Assembly (NCBI RefSeq): GCF_001864835.1
Contig: NZ_MJGI01000023.1
Coordinates: 322,525 to 360,238 of the forward strand
DNA length: 37,714 nt
Reading direction: 5' to 3'
Origin: Curtobacterium sp. MCBA15_001
GTDB taxonomy: Bacteria > Actinomycetota > Actinomycetes > Actinomycetales > Microbacteriaceae
The translations under genes were made by a program, and so were the position numbers. The notes below the pieces were generated by a model. That model searched no databases. It was not told where the DNA came from and saw only the letters and a list, made by a program, of their open reading frames with translations. Each line of letters begins with the position of its first letter. Within the stretch, counting starts at the first letter, position 1. Below are positions 30,055-37,022 of this stretch, in pieces.

Positions 30055-30884
30055 CGCACCACGTCCCCCCACGCGTACCGGACGGTCGTGCCGTCGAGCA
30101 CCAGGAGCGAGTCCGGCGCCCGGTCGAACAGCCCGGACATCCCCACGGCGTCGGGCAGGTCGCCCTCCAGGCGCTCGAGCGTGGCGGCACGCAGGGTCAG
30201 CGGCGGGTGCTGCCGCTGCCAGAACACCGTCTGCGCGAGCAGCCGCGCGTGGATGCCAGCGCGTGTCGTGAGCTCCGTCGCCAACGGGCTGTCCGTGACC
30301 TCGCCGGCCACGACCCGGACGGAGGCGCCGTGGCGGGGGTGCGCCGGGCCTCCCGGCAGGAGCCCGGTGGCGCCGACCCGCTGCGCCGCTGCCGATACCC
30401 GCGCCCCGGCGGCACCGCGGACCCGGGCGAGCGGACCACCGGAGCGCTCCGGGTGCCGCACCGAGCGGTACCGCAGCGCGTCCCCGCGGCGCTTCCCCCG
30501 CGCGTGGGCGAACGTGTACGGCACGCCGAGGAGCGCGTGCGCCGCGACGATCGCGGGCACGTTCGCGGTGTCCACCGTGCGGTAGGCGACCCCGCGCCGG
30601 CCATGGTCGTCGACCGTCAGGATCTCGATCGTGACCTCGGTCATCGAGCCGAGCCGACCCGACGGCGGGAACGGCGGGACCCGGGTCTCGCGGAACACGT
30701 ACGCCGTCAGCCCGGCCCAGGCGCTGCCGTCGACCACGTCCGGACGCGTGCCGCGCGGGACGAGCTGCGCCAGGGACGCGGGCTCGTGCCGCCAGTGCGC
30801 GAAGACGACGTCCTCCCAGGCGTGGACCGTGACCGGCCGGTGGACCAGCGGGACCGACGCCCGTTCGCGGGAGGGGTGGGTCAT
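30051..30884 (-). CDS. DUF2071 (YqjF-like) family protein
   Basis: A 277-aa protein of the DUF2071/YqjF family: WEDVVFAHWRHEPASLAQLV, VDGSAWAGLTAYVFRETRVP, a central ILTVDDHGRRGVAYRTVDTA and GVPYTFAHARGKRRGD, and a late GDLPDAVGMSGLF. The family adopts an acetoacetate-decarboxylase-like fold, and its role is not known. The region at about 140-190 (Arg/Ala/Gly-rich) may be an inserted loop. The ATG overlaps the DoxX stop (ATGA) and the gene's own stop overlaps the DUF1810 start. Confidence 0.85.
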   Translation of the reverse strand: MTHPSRERASVPLVHRPVTVHAWEDVVFAHWRHEPASLAQLVPRGTRPDVVDGSAWAGLTAYVFRETRVPPFPPSGRLGSMTEVTIEILTVDDHGRRGVAYRTVDTANVPAIVAAHALLGVPYTFAHARGKRRGDALRYRSVRHPERSGGPLARVRGAAGARVSAAAQRVGATGLLPGGPAHPRHGASVRVVAGEVTDSPLATELTTRAGIHARLLAQTVFWQRQHPPLTLRAATLERLEGDLPDAVGMSGLFDRAPDSLLVLDGTTVRYAWGDVVR

Positions 30885-31282
30885 CGGCGTGGTGCGTGCC
30901 GACCGACGCGCAGCGCCCACACGACCAGGGGCACCTGCAGGGGGAGTCGCAGTACCGACACCAGGCGCATCGCCCGGGTGGACCTGGGACTGTCGAGCAG
31001 GCCCTTCGCCATCGTGACGTTCGCCGGGAAGACCGCGACGAACAGTGCCGCGGCGGCCAGGCCGGAGGCCCGACGGGTCGCGGGGACGAGCAGGCCCGCC
31101 GCGATGCCGAGCTCCGCGGCGCCGGACAGCAGCGTCGTGGTCCGTGGCGGCAGGCCGTCCGGCACGATGCGGTCGTAGCCGCGCGGGCGGAGGAAGTGCG
31201 TGACGCCGGCGCCGCCGAGCAGGAGCGCGAGTGCGCCCGCGGTCCTGGTGGCGCGTCTGGCGCGTGCGGAGCGTCGTCCCAT
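30881..31282 (-). CDS. DoxX family membrane protein
   Basis: A 133-aa protein with four hydrophobic segments, typical of DoxX/MauE-like small membrane proteins: LALLLGGAGVTHFLRPRGYD, LLSGAAELGIAAGLLVPATR, AAALFVAVFPANVTMAKG and the C-terminal VLRLPLQVPLVVWALRVG. It is the first gene of the DoxX-DUF2071-DUF1810 set. CACGAT lies 6 nt before the ATG, without a ribosome site. Actinobacterial DoxX proteins have been linked to redox stress, but that role is not shown for this one. Confidence 0.87.
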   Translation of the reverse strand: MGRRSARARRATRTAGALALLLGGAGVTHFLRPRGYDRIVPDGLPPRTTTLLSGAAELGIAAGLLVPATRRASGLAAAALFVAVFPANVTMAKGLLDSPRSTRAMRLVSVLRLPLQVPLVVWALRVGRHAPRR

Positions 31283-31350
31283 GGGCCCATCGTGGCCCGG
31301 TGCACCGCCCGGTCTCCCAGAAGCGGCACAGACAAGGCCCCCGGCGCTCG

Positions 31351-32655
31351 CTACGTCAGGGCGGTCGCCACCAGGTCGAGGACGACGGCGGCGACCTCGG
31401 CCTTGGAGCCCGAGGCCGCCCGGACGACCTCGCCGCCGGGGACGATCACCTCGATCGCGTTGTCCTCGCGCTCGAAGCCCTCGGACCAGCCGACCCGGTT
31501 CACCACGAGCATGTCGGCGGGCTTCCGGGCGATCTTGGCGCGGCCGAGCTCGATGCGCGCGTCCCGGTCCGGCTCGGTCTCGGCGGCGAACCCGACGATG
31601 ATCTGCCCGGTGCGGCGGTTCGCCACGAGGTCGGCGAGCACGTCGGGGTTCCGCACGAGTTCGAGCGACATCCGCTCGCCCTGGGCGTCCTTCTTGAGCT
31701 TCTCCGACAGCACCTCGGCCGGTCGGTAGTCGGCGACCGCGGCGGTCATCACGACGACGTCCGCGTCGGCCGCTGCGGCGTGCACGGCGTCGGCGAGTTC
31801 GAGCGCGGAGCCGACCGGCACGACGTGCGCGTCGAGTCCGGCGGTCAGGCCGCCGTCGAGGTTGGCCGCCACCAGCGTCACGTCCGCCCCACGGGCCGCG
31901 GCGGCCGTCGCGAGCGCGACACCCTGGCGGCCGCTGGACCGGTTGCCGACGAAGCGCACCGGGTCGAACGGTTCGCGCGTGCCGCCCGCGCTGACGACGA
32001 CACGGACGCCTGCCAGGTCGCCCCGTTCGCCGCGGGCGCCCCCGGCCGCTCCGGGCACGGACGGGAGGCCCGGCTCGCCGTGCGTGGGCCGTCGTGCGTC
32101 CGTCGTCTGGTCCAGCACCGCCAGGGCTGCCGTCACGATGTCCTCGGGTTCGGACATCCGGCCGATGCCTGCGTCGTCGCCGGTGAGGGCGCCGACCTCG
32201 GGGCCGACCACGTGCACGCCACGACCGCGGAGCGTGGCGAGGTTCGCCCGGGTCGCCGGGTGCTCCCACATCTGCGGGTGCATCGCCGGCGCCACGACGA
32301 CGGGGGCCTCGGTGGCCAGCAGCGTCGTGCCGAGCAGGTCGCCCGCCAAGCCGGTGGCCATCCGCGCCAGGGAGTCCGCGGTGGCCGGGGCGACCACGAC
32401 CAGGTCCGCCCGCTGTCCGAGCGACACGTGGCGGACCTCGGCGACGTCCTCGAAGACGCTCGTCGTGACGGGGTTCCGGCTCAGGGCCTCGAGCGTGGGG
32501 AGGCCGACGAAGCGCAGCGCGCCCTCGGTCGGGACGACGTGCACGTCGTGGCCGGCCTTGACGAAGCCCCGGACGACCTGCACCGCCTTGTAGGCCGCGA
32601 TGCCTCCGGTGATGCCGACGACGATGGTCCTGCGTGCTGCGGGTGCTCCGTTCAC
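31351..32655 (-). CDS. coaBC: Bifunctional CoaBC (phosphopantothenoylcysteine synthetase/decarboxylase)
   Basis: A 434-aa enzyme of coenzyme A biosynthesis. The N-terminal CoaC flavoprotein (about 8-185) carries GITGGIAAYKA, catalytic His76 (VRHVSLG), APAMHPQMWEH and GDDAGIGRMSEP; the C-terminal CoaB (about 215-430) carries SAGGTREPFDPVRFVGNRSS, MTAAVADYRP and the SEKLKK motif. PAMH replaces the common PAMN. A short Gly/Arg-rich linker joins the domains. The start is GTG 32655, with the -10 box TAGCGT 7 nt upstream, so the mRNA should be leaderless. The frame stays open far upstream but that part shows no homology. Confidence 0.95.
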   Translation of the reverse strand: MNGAPAARRTIVVGITGGIAAYKAVQVVRGFVKAGHDVHVVPTEGALRFVGLPTLEALSRNPVTTSVFEDVAEVRHVSLGQRADLVVVAPATADSLARMATGLAGDLLGTTLLATEAPVVVAPAMHPQMWEHPATRANLATLRGRGVHVVGPEVGALTGDDAGIGRMSEPEDIVTAALAVLDQTTDARRPTHGEPGLPSVPGAAGGARGERGDLAGVRVVVSAGGTREPFDPVRFVGNRSSGRQGVALATAAAARGADVTLVAANLDGGLTAGLDAHVVPVGSALELADAVHAAAADADVVVMTAAVADYRPAEVLSEKLKKDAQGERMSLELVRNPDVLADLVANRRTGQIIVGFAAETEPDRDARIELGRAKIARKPADMLVVNRVGWSEGFEREDNAIEVIVPGGEVVRAASGSKAEVAAVVLDLVATALT

Positions 32656-32662
32656 GGGGCCC

Positions 32663-32668
32663 ACGCTA
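32663..32668 (-). promoter_or_regulatory. -10 box of leaderless coaBC
   Basis: Minus-strand TAGCGT, 7 nt before GTG 32655. The divergent gap to the NRDE gene also holds a 12-bp palindrome GTGCCCGGGCAC at 32710-32721. Confidence 0.5.
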
Positions 32669-32763
32669 CCCGGGCAGGGTGTCGGGCTGCGCGTGCCCGG
32701 ACGGCGGGCGTGCCCGGGCACGTGCGTGCTCGGGCGTCGTGCGTGCGTGCGAGGATCGTCGGC

Positions 32764-33552
32764 ATGTGCACCGTCGTCGTCCGCGTCGATCCCGGATCGG
32801 ACTGGCCCGTCACCATGCTCGCGATGCGGGACGAGTCTCCGAGTCGGCCGTGGGACCCGCCGGCGGCGTGGTGGCCCGAGCGCGACCCGGCCCTGCGCGG
32901 CGTCCGCGACCGTGAGGCCGGCGGCGCGTGGCTCGCCGCGTCGGACGACGCCGGACTGGCCGTCGTGCTGAACCGCTGGGAGGCGACGCCCGCGACGGAC
33001 GGCACCTGGACCACCCGCGGGGTGCTGCCCCTCGACGCGCTGCAGGGAGCGGTCCCCGGCCACGACGGCACCGCGCCGACCACCCGGGCGTTCAACCTCG
33101 TGCGGGCCACGGCGACCGGGGCGTCGGTCGTGTCGTGGGACGGCGAGCACGTGCGCACGACGGTCCTCGGCCCGGGCGTGCACATGGTCACCCACGGGGA
33201 GCCGGACGACCCCGCCGCGCCGCGCATCGGCCGATGGCTGGACGTGTTCCGCGCTGCCCAGGCGCCCTCCGGTCCGCCGGTGCTGGCGCCGTTCGACGAG
33301 CTGCGGGCCGCCGACGCGGGCACGGACGCCGGCGACGGCTGGGGTCCCTGGTTCCGGGTCCTCGCCGACTCCGCGGCACTGCCCGCCGACGACCCGGACG
33401 CCATCCTGCGCGACACCGTCGAGCCGGAGGGGCACTTCGCCACGCTGTCGATCGTCGCCGCGGCGGTCGGACCCGAGCGCACGGTGCTGCAGCACGCCCG
33501 GCTGGCCGACCCCGGCGACATCGACGGCTCGGTCGAGCTCCACCGCGCTTGA
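32764..33552 (+). CDS. NRDE/TANGO2-like family protein
   Basis: A 262-aa protein of the NRDE (TANGO2) superfamily, predicted Ntn-hydrolase fold. It starts Met-Cys (MCTVVVRVDPG), the Cys2 being the expected N-terminal nucleophile, and carries LAMRDESPSRPW and VVLNRWE, the variant NRDE motifs, plus FNLVRAT and VHMVTHGEPDDP. Substrate and role are unknown; eukaryotic TANGO2 affects lipid and haem handling. GAGGAT lies 7 nt before the ATG, with no ribosome site. Its end borders the repeat-rich gap. Confidence 0.82.
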   Translation: MCTVVVRVDPGSDWPVTMLAMRDESPSRPWDPPAAWWPERDPALRGVRDREAGGAWLAASDDAGLAVVLNRWEATPATDGTWTTRGVLPLDALQGAVPGHDGTAPTTRAFNLVRATATGASVVSWDGEHVRTTVLGPGVHMVTHGEPDDPAAPRIGRWLDVFRAAQAPSGPPVLAPFDELRAADAGTDAGDGWGPWFRVLADSAALPADDPDAILRDTVEPEGHFATLSIVAAAVGPERTVLQHARLADPGDIDGSVELHRA

Positions 33553-33648
33553 CCCCGGCGGCGGCGACGCTCGCCGCCGCTGGCGTCCGCCGGCCGGCGC
33601 CCGCCGCCGCCGGCGTCCGGCGTCCGGCGCCCGCTCCGCACCCCCGGG

Positions 33649-33686
33649 CGGACATCGCACCCCGGTGCACCGGGGTGCGATGTCCG
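33649..33686. repeat. Perfect 38-bp palindrome
   Basis: The two 19-bp arms are exact reverse complements with no spacer, centred on GGTG/CACC at 33667/33668. The right arm's GGGGTGCGAT is repeated directly at 33691. It may be a REP-like element, a terminator or a cruciform; nothing in the window repeats it whole. Confidence 0.85.
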
Positions 33687-33702
33687 GAGCGGGGTGCGAT
33701 CC

Positions 33703-33780
33703 GGCCCCGGGCCCGGGGCCCCGGGCCCCGGGCCCCGGGCCCCGCGCCCGGCGCCCGGCGCCCCGCGCCCCTCGCCCCGC
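33703..33780. repeat. GGGCCCC-type tandem array
   Basis: Heptamers GGGCCCC recur at least four times (about 33709-33743), passing into GCGCCC/GGCGCCC units. Every unit is self-complementary, so the strand could form many alternative hairpins. Confidence 0.75.
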
Positions 33781-33841
33781 GCCTGAGCGCACCGGAAGCG
33801 GACGGGGTACGCCGCACCCGCTCCGCAGCAGCGCATGCGCG

Positions 33842-33847
33842 TACCGT
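33842..33847 (+). promoter_or_regulatory. -10 box of the SGNH lipoprotein gene
   Basis: TACCGT lies 8 nt before GTG 33856. If used, the upstream ATG at 33835 would lie outside the transcript, favouring the GTG start. Confidence 0.45.
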
Positions 33848-33855
33848 CCCCGCCC

Positions 33856-34572
33856 GTGAGGACCCGACACCGAACCCTGCTGGCCGCCACCGCGGCGACC
33901 CTCGCCGTGCTCGCGCTCGGTGCCTGTTCCGAGGACTCCTCCGTCGCGGCGCCCCGGGTGTCGGCGTCGGCGACGACGGCGGCCTCGCGCCCGTGGGACC
34001 ACGCGCCGCACGCACGGATCGTCGTCGTGGGGGACTCGATCAGCGGCGGTCACGGGCTCACCGACGCTCAGGCCTGGCCGGCGCTGCTGGCGGACGAGCA
34101 CCACTGGGCGCTGACGAACCTGTCGTGCGACGGTGCGGGCGTCGCCGCGGTCGGGGACGACGACGACTGCGCCAGCGCCTACCCGACGCTGGTCAAGCGC
34201 GCGGTGGAGCTCCGGCCCGCCGTGGTGTTCGTGCAGGCCAGCTCGAACGACCTCGGGATGGACGACGCCGAGATCCGCAGCGCCACGAACCAGGTCGTCG
34301 CCGACGTGCACCGACGCCTGCCCGAAGCGCGACTGATCGGCCTGAGCGCGATCTGGAACCAGGACGCTCCGCCCGCGCAGCTCGCCGTGATCTCGAAGGC
34401 GCTGCGGAAGGCGATCCGCCACGAGGGTGGCCAGTACGTCGACATCGGCGAACCCCTGCGTGGGCACCAGGACTGGATGCAGTCGGACGACGTGCACCCG
34501 ACGGTCGAGGGGCAGCAGGCGATCGCCTCTGACGTGGCCGCCGCGTTCGCGAAGGACCACGTGCGGTTCTGA
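33856..34572 (+). CDS. SGNH/GDSL hydrolase lipoprotein
   Basis: A 238-aa predicted lipoprotein esterase. The signal peptide (VRTRHRTLLAATAATLAVLA) ends in the lipobox LGAC, so Cys24 would be lipidated. After a Ser/Ala/Thr linker comes the SGNH domain: block I VVGDSISGGHG (nucleophile Ser), a Gly block, block III SSNDLG and block V DDVHPT with the catalytic Asp-x-x-His. This is the TesA/arylesterase type, acting on acyl or aryl esters at the cell surface. GTG 33856 is preferred because of the -10 box 8 nt upstream; ATG 33835 would add seven residues without spoiling the signal peptide. Confidence 0.88.
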   Translation: MRTRHRTLLAATAATLAVLALGACSEDSSVAAPRVSASATTAASRPWDHAPHARIVVVGDSISGGHGLTDAQAWPALLADEHHWALTNLSCDGAGVAAVGDDDDCASAYPTLVKRAVELRPAVVFVQASSNDLGMDDAEIRSATNQVVADVHRRLPEARLIGLSAIWNQDAPPAQLAVISKALRKAIRHEGGQYVDIGEPLRGHQDWMQSDDVHPTVEGQQAIASDVAAAFAKDHVRF

Positions 34573-34616
34573 CGGACAGGAGGCGCGTGGCGGCCCCGCC
34601 ACGCGCCTCCTGTCCG
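34573..34616. terminator. Long perfect hairpin between convergent genes
   Basis: A stem of up to 21 bp (34573-34593 with 34596-34616) begins right after the lipoprotein stop and ends 17 bp before the SDR stop on the other strand. It should work in both directions; there is no T-tract. Confidence 0.8.
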
Positions 34617-34632
34617 GTGTGGTGCGCTCGGG

Positions 34633-35541
34633 TCAGGCGGGGAGCGAGGTCCCGGTGAGGTCCTCGGCGACGGCCCACAGGCTGCGCGCGAGGTCCGTGC
34701 TCCGCGCTGGGCCCGGGATCGACACCGTGGTCGTCGGGCCGGTCATGCCGAACGGCCCGGACGGTCCGTAGTAGGCGCCGCCGACCGCCGAGCGCCCCAC
34801 CGCGGCGAACAACAGCGGCTCGCTGCCCTGCTCGACGCCCTGGTTGAACGGCATCGCCCGCTGCCCGCCGGGGACCGGTCGTGAGCCGCCGAGCGAACGT
34901 CCCGCCGCCTGCAGGTTGGTGCGCGTGTAGCCGGGGTGGGCGGCCGTGGAGACGAGGGGCCAGTCGAGCTCGACCGACAGCGTGTGCAGGTGCAGCGCGA
35001 GCAGCAGGTCCGCCAGCTTCGACTGGGCGTAGGCGCGGAACGGGGAGTACCGCCGGGTCCACTGCAGGTCGTCGAAGCGGATCCGGCCCATCATGGCCGC
35101 CAGGCTCGACATCGTCGCGACGCGGGGTGCCTCGGCGCGGAGCAGCGCGGGCATGAGCAGGTTGGTCAGGGCGAACGGGCCCAGGTAGTTCGTGCCGAAC
35201 TGCAGCTCGAAGCCGTCGACCGTCTCGAAGCGCTTCGGTGGTGCCATCACGCCGGCGTTGTTCACCAGGACGTCCAGGGGCCGGTCGTCCGCGAGGATCC
35301 CGGCCGCGAACCGCCGCACGCTCGCCAGGTCGGCCAGGTCGAGCTCGCGCACCTCGACGTCGGCGTGGGGGAACCGCCGCCGGATGTCCGCCGCTGCCTC
35401 GTCACCCTTCGTCGTCGTGCGCACGGCGATCACGACCGAGGCGCCGGCCTCGGCCAGGCGGGTGGCGGTCTCGCGGCCGGTGCCGCTGTTCGAGCCGGTG
35501 ACGACGATGCGGCGTCCGGTCTGGTCGGGGATCTTCGGCAT
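34633..35541 (-). CDS. SDR family oxidoreductase (retinol-dehydrogenase-like)
   Basis: A 302-aa classical SDR resembling the retinol dehydrogenase/protochlorophyllide reductase branch. TGSNSGTGRE is the cofactor loop (15-24), LDLADLASVR follows strand 3, NNAG is at 94-97, and Ser145/146, Tyr171 and Lys175 (YAQSK) are catalytic. HPGYTRTNLQ follows strand 6. An Arg in the loop after strand 2 (AVRTTTKG) suggests NADP(H). The physiological substrate is unknown. TACCGT lies 7 nt before the ATG and no ribosome site is present. Confidence 0.9.
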   Translation of the reverse strand: MPKIPDQTGRRIVVTGSNSGTGRETATRLAEAGASVVIAVRTTTKGDEAAADIRRRFPHADVEVRELDLADLASVRRFAAGILADDRPLDVLVNNAGVMAPPKRFETVDGFELQFGTNYLGPFALTNLLMPALLRAEAPRVATMSSLAAMMGRIRFDDLQWTRRYSPFRAYAQSKLADLLLALHLHTLSVELDWPLVSTAAHPGYTRTNLQAAGRSLGGSRPVPGGQRAMPFNQGVEQGSEPLLFAAVGRSAVGGAYYGPSGPFGMTGPTTTVSIPGPARSTDLARSLWAVAEDLTGTSLPA

Positions 35542-35548
35542 GCCCGGG

Positions 35549-35554
35549 ACGGTA
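35549..35554 (-). promoter_or_regulatory. -10 box of the leaderless SDR gene
   Basis: Minus-strand TACCGT, 7 nt before the ATG at 35541. Confidence 0.5.
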
Positions 35555-35680
35555 CACGCGGGCCCGCCGCGCGAGCCGAGCGGCGCGGCGCATGCCGGGC
35601 CGGGCCAGGCGGCGCGGTTCGCGTTCGACCAACCGGAAGCACGTCGCGCCGTCCCGTTCCGTGGTTCGGCGTGCCACTAG

Positions 35681-35696
35681 TTGTGCGAACGCAGAA
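35681..35696. promoter_or_regulatory. Imperfect palindrome TTGTGCG/CGCAGAA, candidate operator
   Basis: TTGTGCGAACGCAGAA reads as TTnTGCG-n2-CGCAnAA on both strands, with two mismatched pairs. It is in the divergent gap between the SDR and the LLM flavoprotein, about 60 bp before the latter's -35. The regulator is unknown. Confidence 0.35.
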
Positions 35697-35704
35697 CGCG
35701 CCAG

Positions 35705-35736
35705 CCCCCCCCACCCGCGCCAGCCACCCGCGCCAG
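35705..35736. repeat. C8 run and 13-bp tandem duplication
   Basis: Eight cytosines (35705-35712) run into two perfect copies of CCACCCGCGCCAG (35711-35723 and 35724-35736). Both are slippage-prone and sit just upstream of the LLM promoter. Confidence 0.8.
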
Positions 35737-35758
35737 CCGCCAGCCGAGCCGCCGCCGC

Positions 35759-35787
35759 TGGACCGCGGCCCGCGGGCGTGCTAGATT
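35759..35787 (+). promoter_or_regulatory. Promoter of the LLM flavoprotein gene
   Basis: TGGACC (-35) and TAGATT (-10, 35782-35787) stand 17 nt apart, a good vegetative promoter. The leader holds ATGC-n4-GCAT (35789-35800) before the ribosome site GGAGG at 35807-35811. Confidence 0.6.
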
Positions 35788-35816
35788 CATGCAAACGCAT
35801 TCACTTGGAGGACGCG

Positions 35817-36926
35817 ATGAGCAACGCATTCGGTACCGGCCGCCCCTCGGACGTCCCGCCGCCCGCACCGGACCGCGTCGGCCCGGTGCAGCTCGGCCTC
35901 GACACCTTCGGCGACGCCACCGAGCTCGCCGACGGCTCGCTGCAGTCCGACGCGCAGAGCATCCGCAACGTCGTCGACCAGGCCGTGCTCGCGGACCAGG
36001 TCGGCATCGACTTCATCGGCGTCGGCGAACACCACCGCGAGGACTTCGTCGTCAGCGCCCCCGAGGTCGTCCTCGCCGCGATCGCCACCCGCACCGAGCG
36101 CATCCGCATGGGCAGCGCCGTGACGGTGCTCTCGAGCGACGACCCGGTCCGCGTGTACGAGCGCTTCGCCACCGTCGACGCGCTCTCGAACGGCCGCGCC
36201 GAGGTCATCCTCGGCCGCGGCTCCTTCACCGAGTCCTTCCCCCTGTTCGGCTACGAGCTGAGCGACTACGAGGTCCTGTTCGAGGAGAAGCTCCAGCTCT
36301 GGGCAGCCCTCCGCGGCGGCGACGCAGTCACGTGGAGCGGCACCAAGCGCGCGAGCCTGACCGACCAGGACGTCTACCCGAAGCTCGAGCACGGCCCCAT
36401 CCCGACCTGGGTCGGCGTCGGCGGCTCGCCCCAGTCGGTGATCCGTGCCGCGTCGTACGGCATGCCGCTGTTCCTGGCGATCATCGGTGGGCAGCCCGCG
36501 CAGTTCGCACCGTTCTCGCGCCTGTACCGCCAGGCGCTGACCCAGCTCGAGCTCCCGCAGCAGCCGATCGCGATGCACTCGCCCGGGTTCGTCGCCGCCA
36601 CCGACGAGGAAGCGGCCGAGCGGTACTGGCCGTACCACAAGGCCGTCACCGACCGCCTGGGTCGTGAGCGCGGCTGGCCGCCCCTGGACCTCGCGCAGTA
36701 CCAGGCCGGACTGTCGGCCGGCGGGTCGCTCTACGTCGGCTCGCCGGAGACCGTCGCGCGGAAGATCGCCCGCAACATGCGGATCCTCGGCGTCACGCGC
36801 TTCGACATGCGCTACGCCACCGGTCGCCTGCCGCACGCAGACATGATGCGCTCGATCGAGCTCTACGGCACCGCCGTCGCCCCGCGGGTGCGCGAGCTGC
36901 TGGCCGAGCCGGTCCCGGTGCCGTAG
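35817..36926 (+). CDS. LLM class flavin-dependent oxidoreductase (CE1758 family)
   Basis: A 369-aa bacterial-luciferase-like monooxygenase using reduced FMN. Cues of the CE1758 subgroup are VQLGLDTFGDATELADG, DFIGVGEHHREDFVVSAPEV, MGSAVTVLSSDDPVRVYERF, VILGRGSFTESFPLFGYEL, IPTWVGVGGSPQSV and GSPETVARKIA. The N-terminal 25 residues are Pro-rich. The subgroup is often partnered by an NAD(P)H:FMN reductase (CE1759 type), not present in this window. The substrate is unknown. The start ATG has GGAGG 5 nt upstream and a well-formed promoter. Confidence 0.92.
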   Translation: MSNAFGTGRPSDVPPPAPDRVGPVQLGLDTFGDATELADGSLQSDAQSIRNVVDQAVLADQVGIDFIGVGEHHREDFVVSAPEVVLAAIATRTERIRMGSAVTVLSSDDPVRVYERFATVDALSNGRAEVILGRGSFTESFPLFGYELSDYEVLFEEKLQLWAALRGGDAVTWSGTKRASLTDQDVYPKLEHGPIPTWVGVGGSPQSVIRAASYGMPLFLAIIGGQPAQFAPFSRLYRQALTQLELPQQPIAMHSPGFVAATDEEAAERYWPYHKAVTDRLGRERGWPPLDLAQYQAGLSAGGSLYVGSPETVARKIARNMRILGVTRFDMRYATGRLPHADMMRSIELYGTAVAPRVRELLAEPVPVP

Positions 36927-36952
36927 GCGCGCACCGCGCGCACCGGAGGCAG

Positions 36953-36988
36953 CGAGACGGACGGGAGGCGGGCCTCCCGTCCGTCTCG
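36953..36988 (+). terminator. Perfect hairpin after the LLM gene
   Basis: A 16-bp stem (36953-36968 with 36973-36988) with the loop CGGG, 26 nt after the LLM stop. It lacks a T-tract but is the natural end of that transcript. Confidence 0.75.
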
Positions 36989-37009
36989 TCGTCTCACGGG
37001 GGTACCGCG

Positions 37010-37015
37010 TAGCGT
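37010..37015 (+). promoter_or_regulatory. -10 box of the last gene (leaderless)
   Basis: TAGCGT, 7 nt before the ATG at 37023; identical in sequence and spacing to the boxes of the dipeptidase and coaBC genes. Confidence 0.5.
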
Positions 37016-37022
37016 CGACGGC

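Larger units (their letters stand above)
33553..33855. other. Repeat-rich non-coding gap
   Basis: About 300 bp of extreme GC content without a believable gene. In order it holds GGCGTCC/GCCGCC short repeats (33560-33640), a perfect 38-bp palindrome (33649-33686), a second copy of GGGGTGCGAT (33691-33700) and a run of GGGCCCC-like heptamers (about 33703-33780). The lipoprotein's promoter follows. Confidence 0.7.

Noticed and set aside
33553..33855. A coding region in the repeat-rich gap
   Set aside because: Open frames there give only Pro/Ala/Arg/Gly repeats and are broken by the palindrome; no start signal fits.
31351..34602. An uninterrupted minus-strand frame reaching about 2 kb upstream of coaBC
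   Set aside because: The part beyond 32655 is antisense to the NRDE and lipoprotein genes, lacks homology and is rich in Arg/Gly/His as expected of GC-rich shadow frames; coaBC homology begins right after GTG 32655.
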